Of a stretch of 64,000 nt of DNA, positions 1-8,955 are shown one piece after another (position 1 is the stretch's first letter; each line of letters opens with the position of its first letter). Below the pieces are notes generated by a model that saw nothing but the letters and a program-made list of their open reading frames with translations, ran no database searches and was not told where the DNA came from. The stretch lies in assembly GCF_011777505.1 (NCBI RefSeq), contig NZ_JAATJT010000001.1, positions 124,001 through 188,000 on the forward strand. The letters run 5' to 3'. The translations under genes and the position numbers were made by a program. The stretch comes from Gaetbulibacter sp. S0825 (GTDB lineage: Bacteria > Bacteroidota > Bacteroidia > Flavobacteriales > Flavobacteriaceae).

Positions 1-1
1 A

Positions 2-217
2 AGCTATATCATTTATGAAGACAACATTTTAATTAATGAGCTTTATAAGCGCAAACAGTTTAAGGTCATTAATAAAAAGCTAATTACCTCAGCAAGACGC
101 TACGAAAAATACGGTATTTGGAAGCTTCAATATCATTTTTGGGCTATTTATGTAAAAAAATGGTTTGGCGCTTCTGCTGAAGAATTATATAGCTATTATA
201 AGAAGCATATTGCTTAA
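2..217 (+). CDS. Family 2 glycosyltransferase, C-terminal fragment (5' end outside window)
   Basis: An open frame enters from the left edge and ends with TAA at 215-217, giving about 71 residues. The tail contains SARRYEKYGIWK followed by an aromatic, basic segment (FWAIYVKKWFG) and ends YSYYKKHIA. This pattern resembles the C-terminus of the small GT2 family often annotated as rSAM/selenodomain-associated transferase 2 (TIGR04283-like), where an S-RR-E block is followed by a helix and a G-[SA]-x-x-L-x-x-Y motif. No catalytic part is visible, so the assignment rests on the tail only. The next gene is convergent and begins its stop codon directly after this TAA. Confidence 0.6.
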   Translation, partial: SYIIYEDNILINELYKRKQFKVINKKLITSARRYEKYGIWKLQYHFWAIYVKKWFGASAEELYSYYKKHIA

Positions 218-697
218 TTAAGCTTCTCCATTAGGCATAATTTTTCCTCCTTTTTTTTCGGACAAGTTGAGGCTAAATTTGAATACAGAAATATAACCAT
301 CTCGAATACCTAATATCTCATATACTTCCCACCAAGTACTATTATCATTAACTCTTTTTGAAATAACATAAATTATTTTTTCTCCTTGTTCATTTAAAAC
401 AGGAATATAATTACATTGATACTTTTCTATATGAATTAAATCATCCATCGTTCTTTCAGATTCCTTTTGCTTTGTGTTAAATTGTTCCACTTCTTCGAGT
501 AACAAAGAATCTACACTTCTTATTTCATTCTCATTTATATTAGTTGGAGTTTTGTATCTAAACCAAGATTCGTAATTACTGTTATTTTCTTTCATTTTGT
601 GAATGACATCATCCATTTGCACAACTCTGCGATTAACTTTATTACTTTCACATCCAATAGAAAAAATTAAAAAAGCCATTAAAAAATATCTTCTCAT
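218..697 (-). CDS. Small lipoprotein of unknown function
   Basis: The 159-residue product starts with a short signal peptide and a lipobox ending FSIGC (Cys at about residue 16), so it is probably a lipoprotein. No known domain is recognised. The mature part is polar, with a helical glutamate-rich middle and a C-terminal half of alternating hydrophobic strands. Its start overlaps the stop of the upstream GH113-like gene by four bases (ATGA type), so the two are probably translated together. This suggests a partner or accessory of that hydrolase, but no function can be given. Confidence 0.75.
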   Translation of the reverse strand: MRRYFLMAFLIFSIGCESNKVNRRVVQMDDVIHKMKENNSNYESWFRYKTPTNINENEIRSVDSLLLEEVEQFNTKQKESERTMDDLIHIEKYQCNYIPVLNEQGEKIIYVISKRVNDNSTWWEVYEILGIRDGYISVFKFSLNLSEKKGGKIMPNGEA

Positions 698-1710
698 AAA
701 TTTTTATGTTTCAAATAAGTCTCTTTTACAATCGCTTCAACAGGCTTGTTTTGTGGTGTAAATTGGGTGTTATCTTCTCCTCCGCTTCTTTCATAGTTAT
801 GAAACCATTTCCAAACAAACCCACCAGCAAACCAGTCTTCTTGCCAAAAGGTATCTAATAATGCCTTGGTCGTATTTACCTGAGCATCCATGTTAACACT
901 ATTCATACTTCTGTCAGATTTCCAAGGTTCTTTTCCAGAATAATCCACACTTCTATATCCAAATTCAGTGAATAAAATAGGTTTATCAAATTTATCAGAA
1001 AGCTCGTTTATAACAGCTTTATGTATCTTCCAACCTTCTAAACATTCTTCAACTGTTGGTGTTTGTGAATCACTAACAGGAAAATAAGCATCAACACCAA
1101 TATAATCTAAATCGCCCCAAAAAGGCGTACGTTTAAATTCATCCCAATTAGCTGCGTACGTCAGTTTCCCTTTATAAATAGTTTTAATCTTTTTTATTAA
1201 TTCGAACCAATACGCTGGTCTGTGCTCAATAAATTTTTCTAATTCTGTTCCAATACAAAGTATTTCGGCATTTGTTTCTTCTGCTAATTCAGCAAAATCT
1301 AGAATAAACTTTGAATATGAAGCTTCAAACTGTCGCCACTTGTCTTCCGATGACATAGTTACATGACCAGTAAAATTACCTCTACCAATCCAAATATGAG
1401 GCTTCATCATGACTTTAATATCTTGTTTGTGCAGTGCTTCAATATATTGTTTTGCTCCCAATTTTGATTCCCCAAACCATTGTCTATTTGTATTGTAAAT
1501 AATCTCAGGATTCTCAACGTCTCTAAAAAAACCAAAAGGCATAATAGCTGCATAATTGGCATTAACATTTAATACTGGCCGAATGTGTTTTTCAGAAATT
1601 GAATCTCTTGATGCAACAAAACTCACTCCATTTATTTTTGGAGCCTTGTAAGTAGTCATACTACATGAGCATAGAAACAATATCAAACAAAGCCGAAAAA
1701 GAATCTTCAT
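694..1710 (-). CDS. GH113-like (beta-mannanase-type) TIM-barrel glycosidase lipoprotein
   Basis: The 338-residue protein begins with a lipoprotein signal (LFLCSC, Cys at about 14 or 16). The mature part looks like a GH113/GH-A clan TIM barrel. An acid/base candidate Glu lies at residue 156 in CIGTELEKF, after a beta-strand, and a nucleophile candidate Glu at 249 in ILFTEFGYRS. WDEFKRTPFWGDLDYIGVDAYFP in between is typical of these barrels, and GGFVWKWF closes it. GH113 members hydrolyse beta-mannan, but the substrate here is not determined: many flavobacterial relatives are uncharacterised lipoproteins. It is the first gene of a two-gene minus-strand unit with the small lipoprotein downstream. 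Confidence 0.75.
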   Translation of the reverse strand: MKILFRLCLILFLCSCSMTTYKAPKINGVSFVASRDSISEKHIRPVLNVNANYAAIMPFGFFRDVENPEIIYNTNRQWFGESKLGAKQYIEALHKQDIKVMMKPHIWIGRGNFTGHVTMSSEDKWRQFEASYSKFILDFAELAEETNAEILCIGTELEKFIEHRPAYWFELIKKIKTIYKGKLTYAANWDEFKRTPFWGDLDYIGVDAYFPVSDSQTPTVEECLEGWKIHKAVINELSDKFDKPILFTEFGYRSVDYSGKEPWKSDRSMNSVNMDAQVNTTKALLDTFWQEDWFAGGFVWKWFHNYERSGGEDNTQFTPQNKPVEAIVKETYLKHKNL

Positions 1711-1804
1711 AAGTGTTAATTAATTTCTAAATTTAAACAATCTGAAATTATCTAGTTAAGGATTTAACAAAACGTTCGACAAACCTTTCAACTAAACCAC
1801 AACT

Positions 1805-3148
1805 ATGGAGCATATTGTAATTATTGGAAACGGAATTTCTGGCGTGACTGCAGCTAGACATATTCGAAAAGGTTCTGATAAAAAAATTACTATTGTTTCT
1901 GCTGAATCTGACTATTTCTTTTCGCGTACTGCACTTATGTATGTGTACATGGGACACATGAAGTTTGAACATACGCAGCCTTACGAAAACTGGTTTTGGA
2001 AAAAAAATCGCATCGATTTAAAAAAAGGTTATGTTGAACGTATTGATACAGAAAACAACACTTTACATTTTGCCGAAGGCGACTTTTTACAATATGACAA
2101 ACTCATTATTGCCACAGGAAGCCAACCAAACAAATTTGGATGGCCAGGACAATATTTAAAAGGCGTTCAAAGCTTATACTCTAAACAAGATTTAGAAAAC
2201 CTTGAAGTCTATGCACCAAACAACAAAGTGTGTAAACGAGCAGTGATTGTTGGTGGTGGACTCATTGGTATTGAGTTAGCCGAAATGCTGCATTCTCGTC
2301 ATATTCCTGTGACCTTTTTAGTACGAGAAACTAGTTTTTGGAATGGTGTTTTACCTTCTGAAGAAAGTGCCATGATTAACAAAGAAATCCTTAGTAATGG
2401 TATTGATTTGAGATTGTCTTCCAATTTAAAAGAAATCAAATCTGATGAAAATGGACAAGTAAAATCTGTAATTATTAAAGAAACTGGCGAAGAAATACCT
2501 TGTAATATAGTTGGTCTAACAGCTGGTGTGTCACCAAATATTAATTTCATTAAAAATTCAGAAATAGAAACTGGAAGAGGTATTAAAGTAAATCGTTATT
2601 TAGAAACGAGCATTCCAAACATTTATGCTATTGGTGATTGTGCTGAGCAGCGTGAAGCTATTGGGAATCGCAGACCAATTGAAGCGGTTTGGTACACTGG
2701 ACGCATGATGGGAGAAACTGTTGCGCAAACCATTTGTGGCAACAGAATTGAATATAAACCAGGACATTGGTTTAACTCTGCAAAGTTTTTTGATATTGAA
2801 TACCAAACCTATGGCTGGGTTTGGCCACAGCCAAAAGACAATGAAGCGCGCTTTTATTGGGAGCACGAAAGTGGCAAAAAATGTTTTCATATTAGTTATG
2901 ATAAAAATACGCGTGAGTTTATAGGTATTAACAACTTCGGCATACGAATGCGTCATGAGTTTTTTGATAAAATTCTTACTAAAAAACAAACCGTTGAATA
3001 TGTATTAGAACATTTAGCTGATGCCAATTTTGATCCTGAGTTTTATAAACTTCATGAAAAAGAAATAGTTACAAAATTCAATACCCAAAATAACACCAAT
3101 ATTCAACTAAAAAAGAAAAGCTGGAAACGAATCTTTCAAACCAATTAA
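1805..3148 (+). CDS. NAD(P)/FAD-dependent oxidoreductase
   Basis: A 447-residue class I pyridine-nucleotide-disulfide-type flavoprotein. The FAD-binding GxGxxG appears at residues 6-11 (IIGNGISGVTAARH), the second dinucleotide fold at about 150 (VIVGGGLIGIELAEML), and the second FAD motif at about 276 (IYAIGDCAE). No CxxxxC redox disulfide is visible near the first motif, so it belongs with NADH:acceptor or ferredoxin/rubredoxin reductase-like members rather than disulfide reductases. The polyferredoxin gene starts two bases after its stop, which suggests that the two form one electron-transfer unit. The acceptor is unknown. Confidence 0.85.
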   Translation: MEHIVIIGNGISGVTAARHIRKGSDKKITIVSAESDYFFSRTALMYVYMGHMKFEHTQPYENWFWKKNRIDLKKGYVERIDTENNTLHFAEGDFLQYDKLIIATGSQPNKFGWPGQYLKGVQSLYSKQDLENLEVYAPNNKVCKRAVIVGGGLIGIELAEMLHSRHIPVTFLVRETSFWNGVLPSEESAMINKEILSNGIDLRLSSNLKEIKSDENGQVKSVIIKETGEEIPCNIVGLTAGVSPNINFIKNSEIETGRGIKVNRYLETSIPNIYAIGDCAEQREAIGNRRPIEAVWYTGRMMGETVAQTICGNRIEYKPGHWFNSAKFFDIEYQTYGWVWPQPKDNEARFYWEHESGKKCFHISYDKNTREFIGINNFGIRMRHEFFDKILTKKQTVEYVLEHLADANFDPEFYKLHEKEIVTKFNTQNNTNIQLKKKSWKRIFQTN

Positions 3149-3149
3149 T

Positions 3150-4730
3150 ATGAAGCAGATACAAAACATAGGACTTGCTTTGTTTTTAGTTGGTCTAGCC
3201 ATATTTACTTCTTTGATCTTTTTTGGAAGATATGAAGTTACTCCTGAAATTCTAGAGAATCTAGTCAGCAACAAAGGCATAAAAAGTGAACTTTTCATAA
3301 ATAACATGAATAGTCAAGTTGTTGGTAAGGAATTCAGTAATCCGTTTTCGTTTTCAACTGAAATTACATCAGTACTAGAAAGTGCGAACGAAACGCTTAA
3401 AAAAAATAGCGAATGGGATAAAGTGATTTGGGACAAGCCTCATAGCTTAACTTATGAAATAGCAAAACAAGGAGGAAGTGGTTTAATTAAGGACAATAAA
3501 TGGTTGTTTTGGTGGCTCACCTTTGGATTAGGCATTATAGGAGCTTTGATGCATATCATTCCAAATGTGGTTATAAAAGGACCTCCTGGAATCAAAAACA
3601 ATGGCATTTGGTTCAATACTGCAACCAATAGAGGTTGGATTGGTTGGTTTGCATTTGTCTTTTTGGTTGGGTTTTATTTACTGCTCTATTTTAGACCAGA
3701 CTATATTGTGAATTGGACCTACATTGTTGACCCAATTAGCGAAAGTTTAAGTGGCAATTTAGCAAGTCAGTGGTTTTTATATGGCTTTTTGTATTGTACT
3801 GTCATGACTGTGATGGCTGTGAGAATGTACATTAAGTATCGTCATAATAAATATCAAATATTACGAACCACTTCAGTGTTATTCTTTCAAATTGTGTTCG
3901 CATTTTTAATCCCTGAAATTCTTATTCGCTTTGAAAAACCTTGGTACGATTTTAAAAATGCCTTCCCATTAGACTACGATTTCTTCTTTAAATGGAATCT
4001 AGATGAACTTATTGCAAGTGGTGGATTAGGATTATTTATTCTCATTTGGGGAATTGTTCTAACACTTGTCATAGTTCCTGTGATGGTGTATTTCTTTGGA
4101 AAACGATGGTACTGCTCTTGGGTTTGTGGTTGTGGTGGATTAGCCGAAACATTAGGAGACCCTTATAGACATCTTTCAGATAAATCATTAAAAGCTTGGA
4201 AACTTGAACGTTGGCTAGTGCATGGTGTTTTGGTGTTTGCTTTAGTTATGACAGGATTTACGCTTTACACCTATTTTTCAGGAGCAGAAGGTGTTTTAGG
4301 AATTAGAACTCAAACCATTCAAGATATTTATGGCCTTTTAATAGGAGCATTTTTCGCTGGTGTAATTGGCACAGGTTTTTATCCAATTTTTGGAAATCGT
4401 GTGTGGTGCCGATTTGGTTGTCCATTAGCAGCTTACTTAGGCATTGTGCAACGCTTCAAATCTCGATTCAGAATTACAACTAATGGCGGACAATGTATCT
4501 CATGTGGTAATTGTTCTACTTATTGCGAACAAGGTATTGATGTAAGAGCTTATGCGCAGAAAGGAGAAAATATTGTACGAGCTAGTTGTGTTGGATGCGG
4601 CATATGTTCTGCAGTTTGCCCAAGAGGTGTTTTAAAATTAGAAAATGGACCTGAAAAAGGACGTATCAATCCTACAGAAATCCTTCTTGGTAATGATGTG
4701 GATTTGATGGATTTGGTGAATCAAAAATAA
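3150..4730 (+). CDS. Membrane polyferredoxin, NapH/NosR/CcoG-like 4Fe-4S protein
   Basis: A 526-residue membrane protein with an N-terminal anchor, several transmembrane helices, and cysteine clusters on the cytoplasmic side. A membrane-proximal CSWVCGCGG (about residue 326) and CRFGCP (about 420) match the two CxxxC motifs of NapH/NosR/CcoG proteins. They are followed by two ferredoxin clusters, CISCGNCSTYC and CVGCGICSAVCP, near residues 450 and 480. It likely passes electrons between the flavoprotein encoded two bases upstream and a membrane or periplasmic acceptor. No nos, nap or cco genes lie nearby, so the known pathways of these families are not supported here. Confidence 0.82.
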   Translation: MKQIQNIGLALFLVGLAIFTSLIFFGRYEVTPEILENLVSNKGIKSELFINNMNSQVVGKEFSNPFSFSTEITSVLESANETLKKNSEWDKVIWDKPHSLTYEIAKQGGSGLIKDNKWLFWWLTFGLGIIGALMHIIPNVVIKGPPGIKNNGIWFNTATNRGWIGWFAFVFLVGFYLLLYFRPDYIVNWTYIVDPISESLSGNLASQWFLYGFLYCTVMTVMAVRMYIKYRHNKYQILRTTSVLFFQIVFAFLIPEILIRFEKPWYDFKNAFPLDYDFFFKWNLDELIASGGLGLFILIWGIVLTLVIVPVMVYFFGKRWYCSWVCGCGGLAETLGDPYRHLSDKSLKAWKLERWLVHGVLVFALVMTGFTLYTYFSGAEGVLGIRTQTIQDIYGLLIGAFFAGVIGTGFYPIFGNRVWCRFGCPLAAYLGIVQRFKSRFRITTNGGQCISCGNCSTYCEQGIDVRAYAQKGENIVRASCVGCGICSAVCPRGVLKLENGPEKGRINPTEILLGNDVDLMDLVNQK

Positions 4731-4744
4731 CCGCAAAACTATTG

Positions 4745-4752
4745 TACTTTTG
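4745..4752 (+). promoter_or_regulatory. Probable -7 promoter box for the glycosyltransferase cluster
   Basis: TACTTTTG matches the Bacteroidota -7 consensus TAnnTTTG and sits 21 bases upstream of the ATG at 4774. No well-spaced TTG is seen upstream, so this is a half-supported promoter. Confidence 0.45.
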
Positions 4753-4773
4753 CAACTTCAAAAGAAACTTTAA

Positions 4774-5466
4774 ATGCCAATAATAAAAGTCATCATTCCT
4801 GCTTATAATGAAGCTGATTCAATTTCTCATGTCATAAACGACATTCCTGAGATTGTCGATGAGGTTATTGTGGTGAGTAATAATTCAACTGACGCAACCG
4901 AAACTATTGCCAAACAAGCTGGAGCAACTGTTTTAAAAGAATCGAGAAAAGGATATGGTTATGCCTGCTTAAAAGGAGTGGATTATGTTTCAAAACAGGA
5001 AACAAAACCAGATATTATTGTTTTTTTAGATGGCGATTACAGTGATTACCCAGAAGAACTTACCAAAATAGTAGAGCCGATTGTAAAAGAGGACATTGAT
5101 TTTGTAATTGGAGCTAGAGTTAAGCGACTTAGAGAAAAAGGTTCAATGACCATACCTCAAATATTTGGAAACTGGTTAGCCACAAGTTTAATGCGATTAA
5201 TGTTCAAATCAACATTTACTGACTTAGGTCCCTTTAGAGCCATAAAATACGAAAAGCTATTAGCTTTAAATATGGAGGACAAAACCTATGGTTGGACTGT
5301 AGAAATGCAATTAAAGGCCTTAAAACAAAAATTTAAATATGTTGAAATTCCTGTGAATTATAGAAATCGAATTGGTGTTTCCAAAGTATCTGGAACTATA
5401 AAAGGTGCTATATTTGCAGGCATAAAAATACTAGGTTGGATTTTTAAATACAGCTTTAAAAAATGA
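4774..5466 (+). CDS. Family 2 glycosyltransferase (polyprenyl-phosphate type)
   Basis: A 230-residue GT-A fold enzyme of the DPM1-like kind. It opens with IIPAYNEADSISHVI. The metal/nucleotide-binding Asp cluster is FLDGDYSDYPEEL at about residues 86-97. DLGPFRAIKYEKL and the Trp in YGWTVEMQLKA are typical of the family. It is short and lacks C-terminal transmembrane helices, apart from a hydrophobic tail. It probably loads a sugar onto a lipid carrier that the downstream transferases use. The next gene starts four bases before its stop. Confidence 0.85.
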   Translation: MPIIKVIIPAYNEADSISHVINDIPEIVDEVIVVSNNSTDATETIAKQAGATVLKESRKGYGYACLKGVDYVSKQETKPDIIVFLDGDYSDYPEELTKIVEPIVKEDIDFVIGARVKRLREKGSMTIPQIFGNWLATSLMRLMFKSTFTDLGPFRAIKYEKLLALNMEDKTYGWTVEMQLKALKQKFKYVEIPVNYRNRIGVSKVSGTIKGAIFAGIKILGWIFKYSFKK

Positions 5467-6953
5467 TTTTAGAAACTATCATAATCATTATTTATTCCAC
5501 AGCGCTCATACTTATTTTCATGTATGCCTTGGCTCAGTTAAATCTGCTATTTAATTACCTGTCAGCTCAAAAAAAACAAGACAAAGCTCCTAAATTTGAT
5601 TTTTCCAATCCTGATGAAATTCCGTTAGTTACTATTCAACTTCCAGTCTATAATGAATTGTATGTTATGGAACGTTTGTTGGAAAATATTTCTAAAATTG
5701 ATTACCCAAAAGATAAATTAGAAATTCAAGTATTAGATGATTCTACCGATGAATCGCTTGAAACAACTGTAGCACACATTAAAGTATTACAGCTAACAGG
5801 ATTAAATATTCAACACGTACTTCGTGATAACCGAAATAATTTTAAAGCTGGCGCACTTAAAGAAGGCTTGAAAATTGCAAAAGGTGAATTCATTGCGATT
5901 TTTGATGCCGATTTTTTACCAGAACCCAATTGGCTTAAAAAAACTATTCCCTTTTTTAAAGATTCAGAAATTGGTGTTGTACAAACTCGATGGGGACACA
6001 TTAATAGAGATTATTCTATACTTACAAAAATTCAAGCTTTTGCACTAGATGCGCATTTCTCCTTAGAACAAGTTGGAAGAAATAGTAAAGGGCATTTTAT
6101 TAACTTTAATGGTACAGCAGGCGTTTGGCGTAAAGAGTGTATCCTTGATGCTGGAAATTGGGAAGGAGACACATTGACGGAAGATTTAGATTTAAGCTAT
6201 AGAGCACAATTAAAGAATTGGAAATTTAAATATCTAGAAGACGTTGAAACCCCTGCTGAATTACCTGTGGTTATTAGCGCTGCTCGTTCACAACAGTTTA
6301 GATGGAATAAAGGTGGTGCTGAAAACTTTAGAAAAATGATGTGGAAAGTGTTGAAAAATCAGAATATTTCAGCAAAAACTAAGTTACATGGATTATTACA
6401 TTTATTGAATAGCACCATGTTTTTAAACGTACTCATTGTTGGTGTTTTAAGTATCCCAATGCTATATATTAAAAACGAACACATACATCTTAGAATGTAT
6501 TTTTATATGATGAGTTTCTTCGTGATTAGTACAGTCATATTTTTTATTTGCTATTGGTTTATATTTAAGAAAACTTATGGAAGTAGTTTAAAGAGTTTCG
6601 TACAATACATAGGTATGTTCATTACCTTTTTCTCTATTGCAATGGGCTTCTCTTTGCATAATTCCATTGCAGTAATAGAAGGGCATTTAGGTAAACGTAG
6701 CGATTTTATACGTACGCCAAAATTCAATATCAACTCTCTAAAAGATAGCTGGAAAGGCAATAAATACCTTAAAAAGAATATTTCGCTAAACGTAATTTTT
6801 GAAGGTTTGCTGATGCTTTATTTTGCATTCGGAATGTATAGTGCGTTTATAGTTGGCGACCAAGGTGGTGATTTTGGTCTGTTCCCTTTTCATTTGATGC
6901 TATTCCTTGGTTTTGGGTTTGTGTTTTTTAAATCGATAACATCTAAAGTTTAA
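5463..6953 (+). CDS. Processive-type family 2 glycosyltransferase (cellulose synthase-like)
   Basis: A 496-residue membrane glycosyltransferase. One N-terminal transmembrane helix is followed by a cytosolic GT2 domain with the D, D, D, QxxRW signature: QVLDDSTDES, the IFDADFLPEP motif, TLTEDLDLSYRA, and QQFRWNKGG. Four or more C-terminal helices follow. This resembles CsgA/BcsA- or ceramide-glucosyltransferase-like enzymes that make beta-linked glycolipid or polysaccharide. It overlaps both neighbours (4 bases upstream, 1 base downstream), so the three genes form one translationally coupled unit. The polymer or lipid product cannot be inferred. Confidence 0.85.
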   Translation: MILETIIIIIYSTALILIFMYALAQLNLLFNYLSAQKKQDKAPKFDFSNPDEIPLVTIQLPVYNELYVMERLLENISKIDYPKDKLEIQVLDDSTDESLETTVAHIKVLQLTGLNIQHVLRDNRNNFKAGALKEGLKIAKGEFIAIFDADFLPEPNWLKKTIPFFKDSEIGVVQTRWGHINRDYSILTKIQAFALDAHFSLEQVGRNSKGHFINFNGTAGVWRKECILDAGNWEGDTLTEDLDLSYRAQLKNWKFKYLEDVETPAELPVVISAARSQQFRWNKGGAENFRKMMWKVLKNQNISAKTKLHGLLHLLNSTMFLNVLIVGVLSIPMLYIKNEHIHLRMYFYMMSFFVISTVIFFICYWFIFKKTYGSSLKSFVQYIGMFITFFSIAMGFSLHNSIAVIEGHLGKRSDFIRTPKFNINSLKDSWKGNKYLKKNISLNVIFEGLLMLYFAFGMYSAFIVGDQGGDFGLFPFHLMLFLGFGFVFFKSITSKV

Positions 6954-8347
6954 TGCAGTATTGGAAGCTTCATAAAATACCTTTATTACTTTCAGTAGCT
7001 TCAATTTTATTTTATTTTTCTTTTGCTTACGACCTAGTTAGAACCGACTATATTAAACTAATCGGTTTATATACTGGATTATTTTTTCTGTTTTATAAAC
7101 TCGTTCAAACTTCAAAACACAATTTAAAATTGCTTACTTGGATTGCTTTTGGATTTCGAGCTATTTTTATACTTGCTATTCCAAATCTCTCTCAAGATTT
7201 TTACCGTTTTATTTGGGATGGTCGCATGATTTTAGAGGGTTTTAACCCTTATCTGTTTACACCAGAATCGTTTATTACAAATGGTGAATTCCCTGTAGCG
7301 CAAGCACAAGAATTATATGCTGGGATGGGAAGTTTAAGTGCTGGACATTACACAAACTATCCGCCTCTAAAACAATTGTGTTTTGTTATTGCAGGATTAT
7401 TTTCAGGAAACAATATTTTAGGCTCTGCTGTTGTTTTAAGGCTCATTATAATTGCTACCGATTTCGGCACATTCTATTTTGGAAAAAAACTACTTAAAAA
7501 ACTCAAATTACCAATTCATAATATCTTATGGTATATATTGAATCCTTTTATTATTATTGAACTTACAGGAAATTTGCACTTTGAAGGTGTGATGATTTTC
7601 TTCTTAGTTTGGAGTTTATATTTGCTTCATTCTGGCAAATGGAAATTTGCTGCCGTTGTCTTCGCTTGTTCTGTGTCAATCAAACTAATTCCATTGTTGT
7701 TTTTGCCTTTGTTTTATCAATGGTTTACCAAACGAGATGCTTCGACAAAGCCTGTCTTGAGCAAAGTCGGAAGGCTCAGCATGACAAAATTGATGTCATT
7801 TTATGTAATTGTAGGTGCAACTACTATTTTACTGTTTCTGCCGTTTTATTCTTCACAGTTTATAACCAACTATGCCGAAACAATTGGTTTATGGTTTCAA
7901 AATTTTGAGTTTAATGGAAGTATGTATTATTTAGCTAGAGAGATTGGCTACTTGTTTAGAGGTTATAACGAAATAACCATTATTGGAACATACACAGCTA
8001 TTATTGTGTTTCTTTTTGTTGTTACTATGGCTTTTTTACGAAAGAATTCATCAATGATTCAGGCTATGACTGCAATGCTTTTTGCTTTATCGTTTTACTA
8101 CTTTACAGCAACCACAGTGCATCCTTGGTATGTTGCGACCTTACTAATTTTATCAATTTTTACTAAGTATAAATTCCCACTGGTTTGGAGTTTTGTTATT
8201 GTACTAAGTTATTTGGCTTATTTGCAAATAGGGAAAGCTGACAAGGTAGAAAACCTATGGATTATTGTGTTGGAATATTGTATCGTTTATGGGTTCTTAA
8301 TTTGGGAATTGTTTGTAAAAAAAATATCACTCATAAAGCGGCTTTAA
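6953..8347 (+). CDS. GT-C fold polytopic glycosyltransferase (mannosyltransferase-like)
   Basis: A 464-residue protein with about 10-12 hydrophobic helices. An early loop reads DFYRFIWDGRMILEGFNPY, similar to the acidic first loop of GT-C (Alg9/GT87-like) enzymes that use polyprenyl-phosphate sugars. It is the last gene of the three-gene glycosyltransferase unit, so it may use the lipid-linked sugar made by the first gene. Residues 262-279 in a loop between two helices are encoded by a DNA repeat (see 7734-7787) and look like an insertion. Its 3' end overlaps the convergent small gene by 21 bases. Confidence 0.75.
   Translation: MQYWKLHKIPLLLSVASILFYFSFAYDLVRTDYIKLIGLYTGLFFLFYKLVQTSKHNLKLLTWIAFGFRAIFILAIPNLSQDFYRFIWDGRMILEGFNPYLFTPESFITNGEFPVAQAQELYAGMGSLSAGHYTNYPPLKQLCFVIAGLFSGNNILGSAVVLRLIIIATDFGTFYFGKKLLKKLKLPIHNILWYILNPFIIIELTGNLHFEGVMIFFLVWSLYLLHSGKWKFAAVVFACSVSIKLIPLLFLPLFYQWFTKRDASTKPVLSKVGRLSMTKLMSFYVIVGATTILLFLPFYSSQFITNYAETIGLWFQNFEFNGSMYYLAREIGYLFRGYNEITIIGTYTAIIVFLFVVTMAFLRKNSSMIQAMTAMLFALSFYYFTATTVHPWYVATLLILSIFTKYKFPLVWSFVIVLSYLAYLQIGKADKVENLWIIVLEYCIVYGFLIWELFVKKISLIKRL
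7734..7787 (+). repeat. Dispersed palindromic repeat inserted in frame inside a gene
   Basis: The segment starts GAGATGCTTCGACAA and ends CTCAGCATGACA. Together these look like the two halves of a short repeat that I recall as common between genes in flavobacterial genomes (GATGCTTCGACAAGCTCAGCATGACA-type). Between the halves lie about 26 bases with an inverted repeat (CTTCGAC at 7740-7746 against GTCGGAAG at 7766-7773). It is in frame and adds about 18 residues (DASTKPVLSKVGRLSMTK) between two membrane helices. Copy number in the genome cannot be seen here. Confidence 0.6.
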
Positions 8348-8563
8348 ACTCATTATAGTGTATATCACAACATTTTCATCACTTTTATCAAATTTTTCTG
8401 TGAAAGTAATATAGAATTCTGTGTCTAATAATGAGCTATCATTTTTTAAATCATATTTAGCTAACACCTTTGGTAAAGCATCATCAAACATAATTTCACC
8501 ACCATTATCAAACCAAAACGTATAAAAACCATTTTCGTAAGACTTAAAAACAGCTGTTTCCAT
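8327..8563 (-). CDS. Hypothetical protein, 78 residues
   Basis: This short protein (METAVFKSYENGFY at the start) has no recognised domain, signal or membrane segment. It is acidic and has alternating strands. It is the last gene of the minus-strand run that begins with arginine decarboxylase, only 11 bases after the acidic 108-residue gene, so it probably belongs to that transcript. Its 3' end overlaps the convergent glycosyltransferase gene by 21 bases. The reading frame is kept clean with ordinary codon use, but with no homolog recognised I am only moderately sure it is a gene. Confidence 0.6.
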   Translation of the reverse strand: METAVFKSYENGFYTFWFDNGGEIMFDDALPKVLAKYDLKNDSSLLDTEFYITFTEKFDKSDENVVIYTIMSLKPLYE

Positions 8564-8574
8564 GCTAAAATTTT

Positions 8575-8901
8575 TTAATCGAAATCTTCAGGTTCTTCTG
8601 ATGGTTCAGTTTGAGGGTCTTGTACTGCTTCTGGATCATCATCGTCATAATCTTCATAATCATCTTCATCATAATTCTCCATGGTCTTTACTAATTTGGT
8701 ACTTACTTTTACCAAATATCGAGTATCATCAGTATCTACCTGTACTGCTTCAACAATTTCATTCTTAGCATTTCTAAAAGAAATGATATGATCTTCATCG
8801 TATCCATCAGGATATTTTTCAACTAACAAGCCTAATATTTCAGGTGTTAATTTCTTAAAATCTACGATAATACGTTTAAGATTGTCGTTTGCTTTTTTCA
8901 T
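8575..8901 (-). CDS. Conserved acidic small protein downstream of the polyamine genes
   Basis: A 108-residue protein. The N-terminal 75 residues form a compact lysine-rich alpha/beta domain, and the last 35 are almost entirely Asp, Glu, Pro and Tyr (for example YDEDDYEDYDDDD). I recall such proteins as conserved hypothetical in Flavobacteriia, sometimes mislabelled as DNA primase. Nothing in it looks like a primase. It follows the deoxyhypusine-synthase-like gene after 54 bases and is likely co-transcribed. An acidic tail of this kind could bind basic partners such as polyamines or RNA-binding proteins, but that is a guess. Confidence 0.75.
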   Translation of the reverse strand: MKKANDNLKRIIVDFKKLTPEILGLLVEKYPDGYDEDHIISFRNAKNEIVEAVQVDTDDTRYLVKVSTKLVKTMENYDEDDYEDYDDDDPEAVQDPQTEPSEEPEDFD

Positions 8902-8955
8902 GAGTTAAAATATATGCTCTATTTGAGGTTTGTTGTAAATTTAACAACATTAATA

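Noticed and set aside
1748-1972. Antisense open frame of 74 codons at the start of the FAD oxidoreductase
   Set aside because: It lies within a clear flavoprotein gene whose FAD motif is on the plus strand. No domain or start context supports it.
8575-8901. DNA primase
   Set aside because: Similar proteins are sometimes labelled this way, but the sequence has no zinc-binding or TOPRIM motif and is only 108 residues long.
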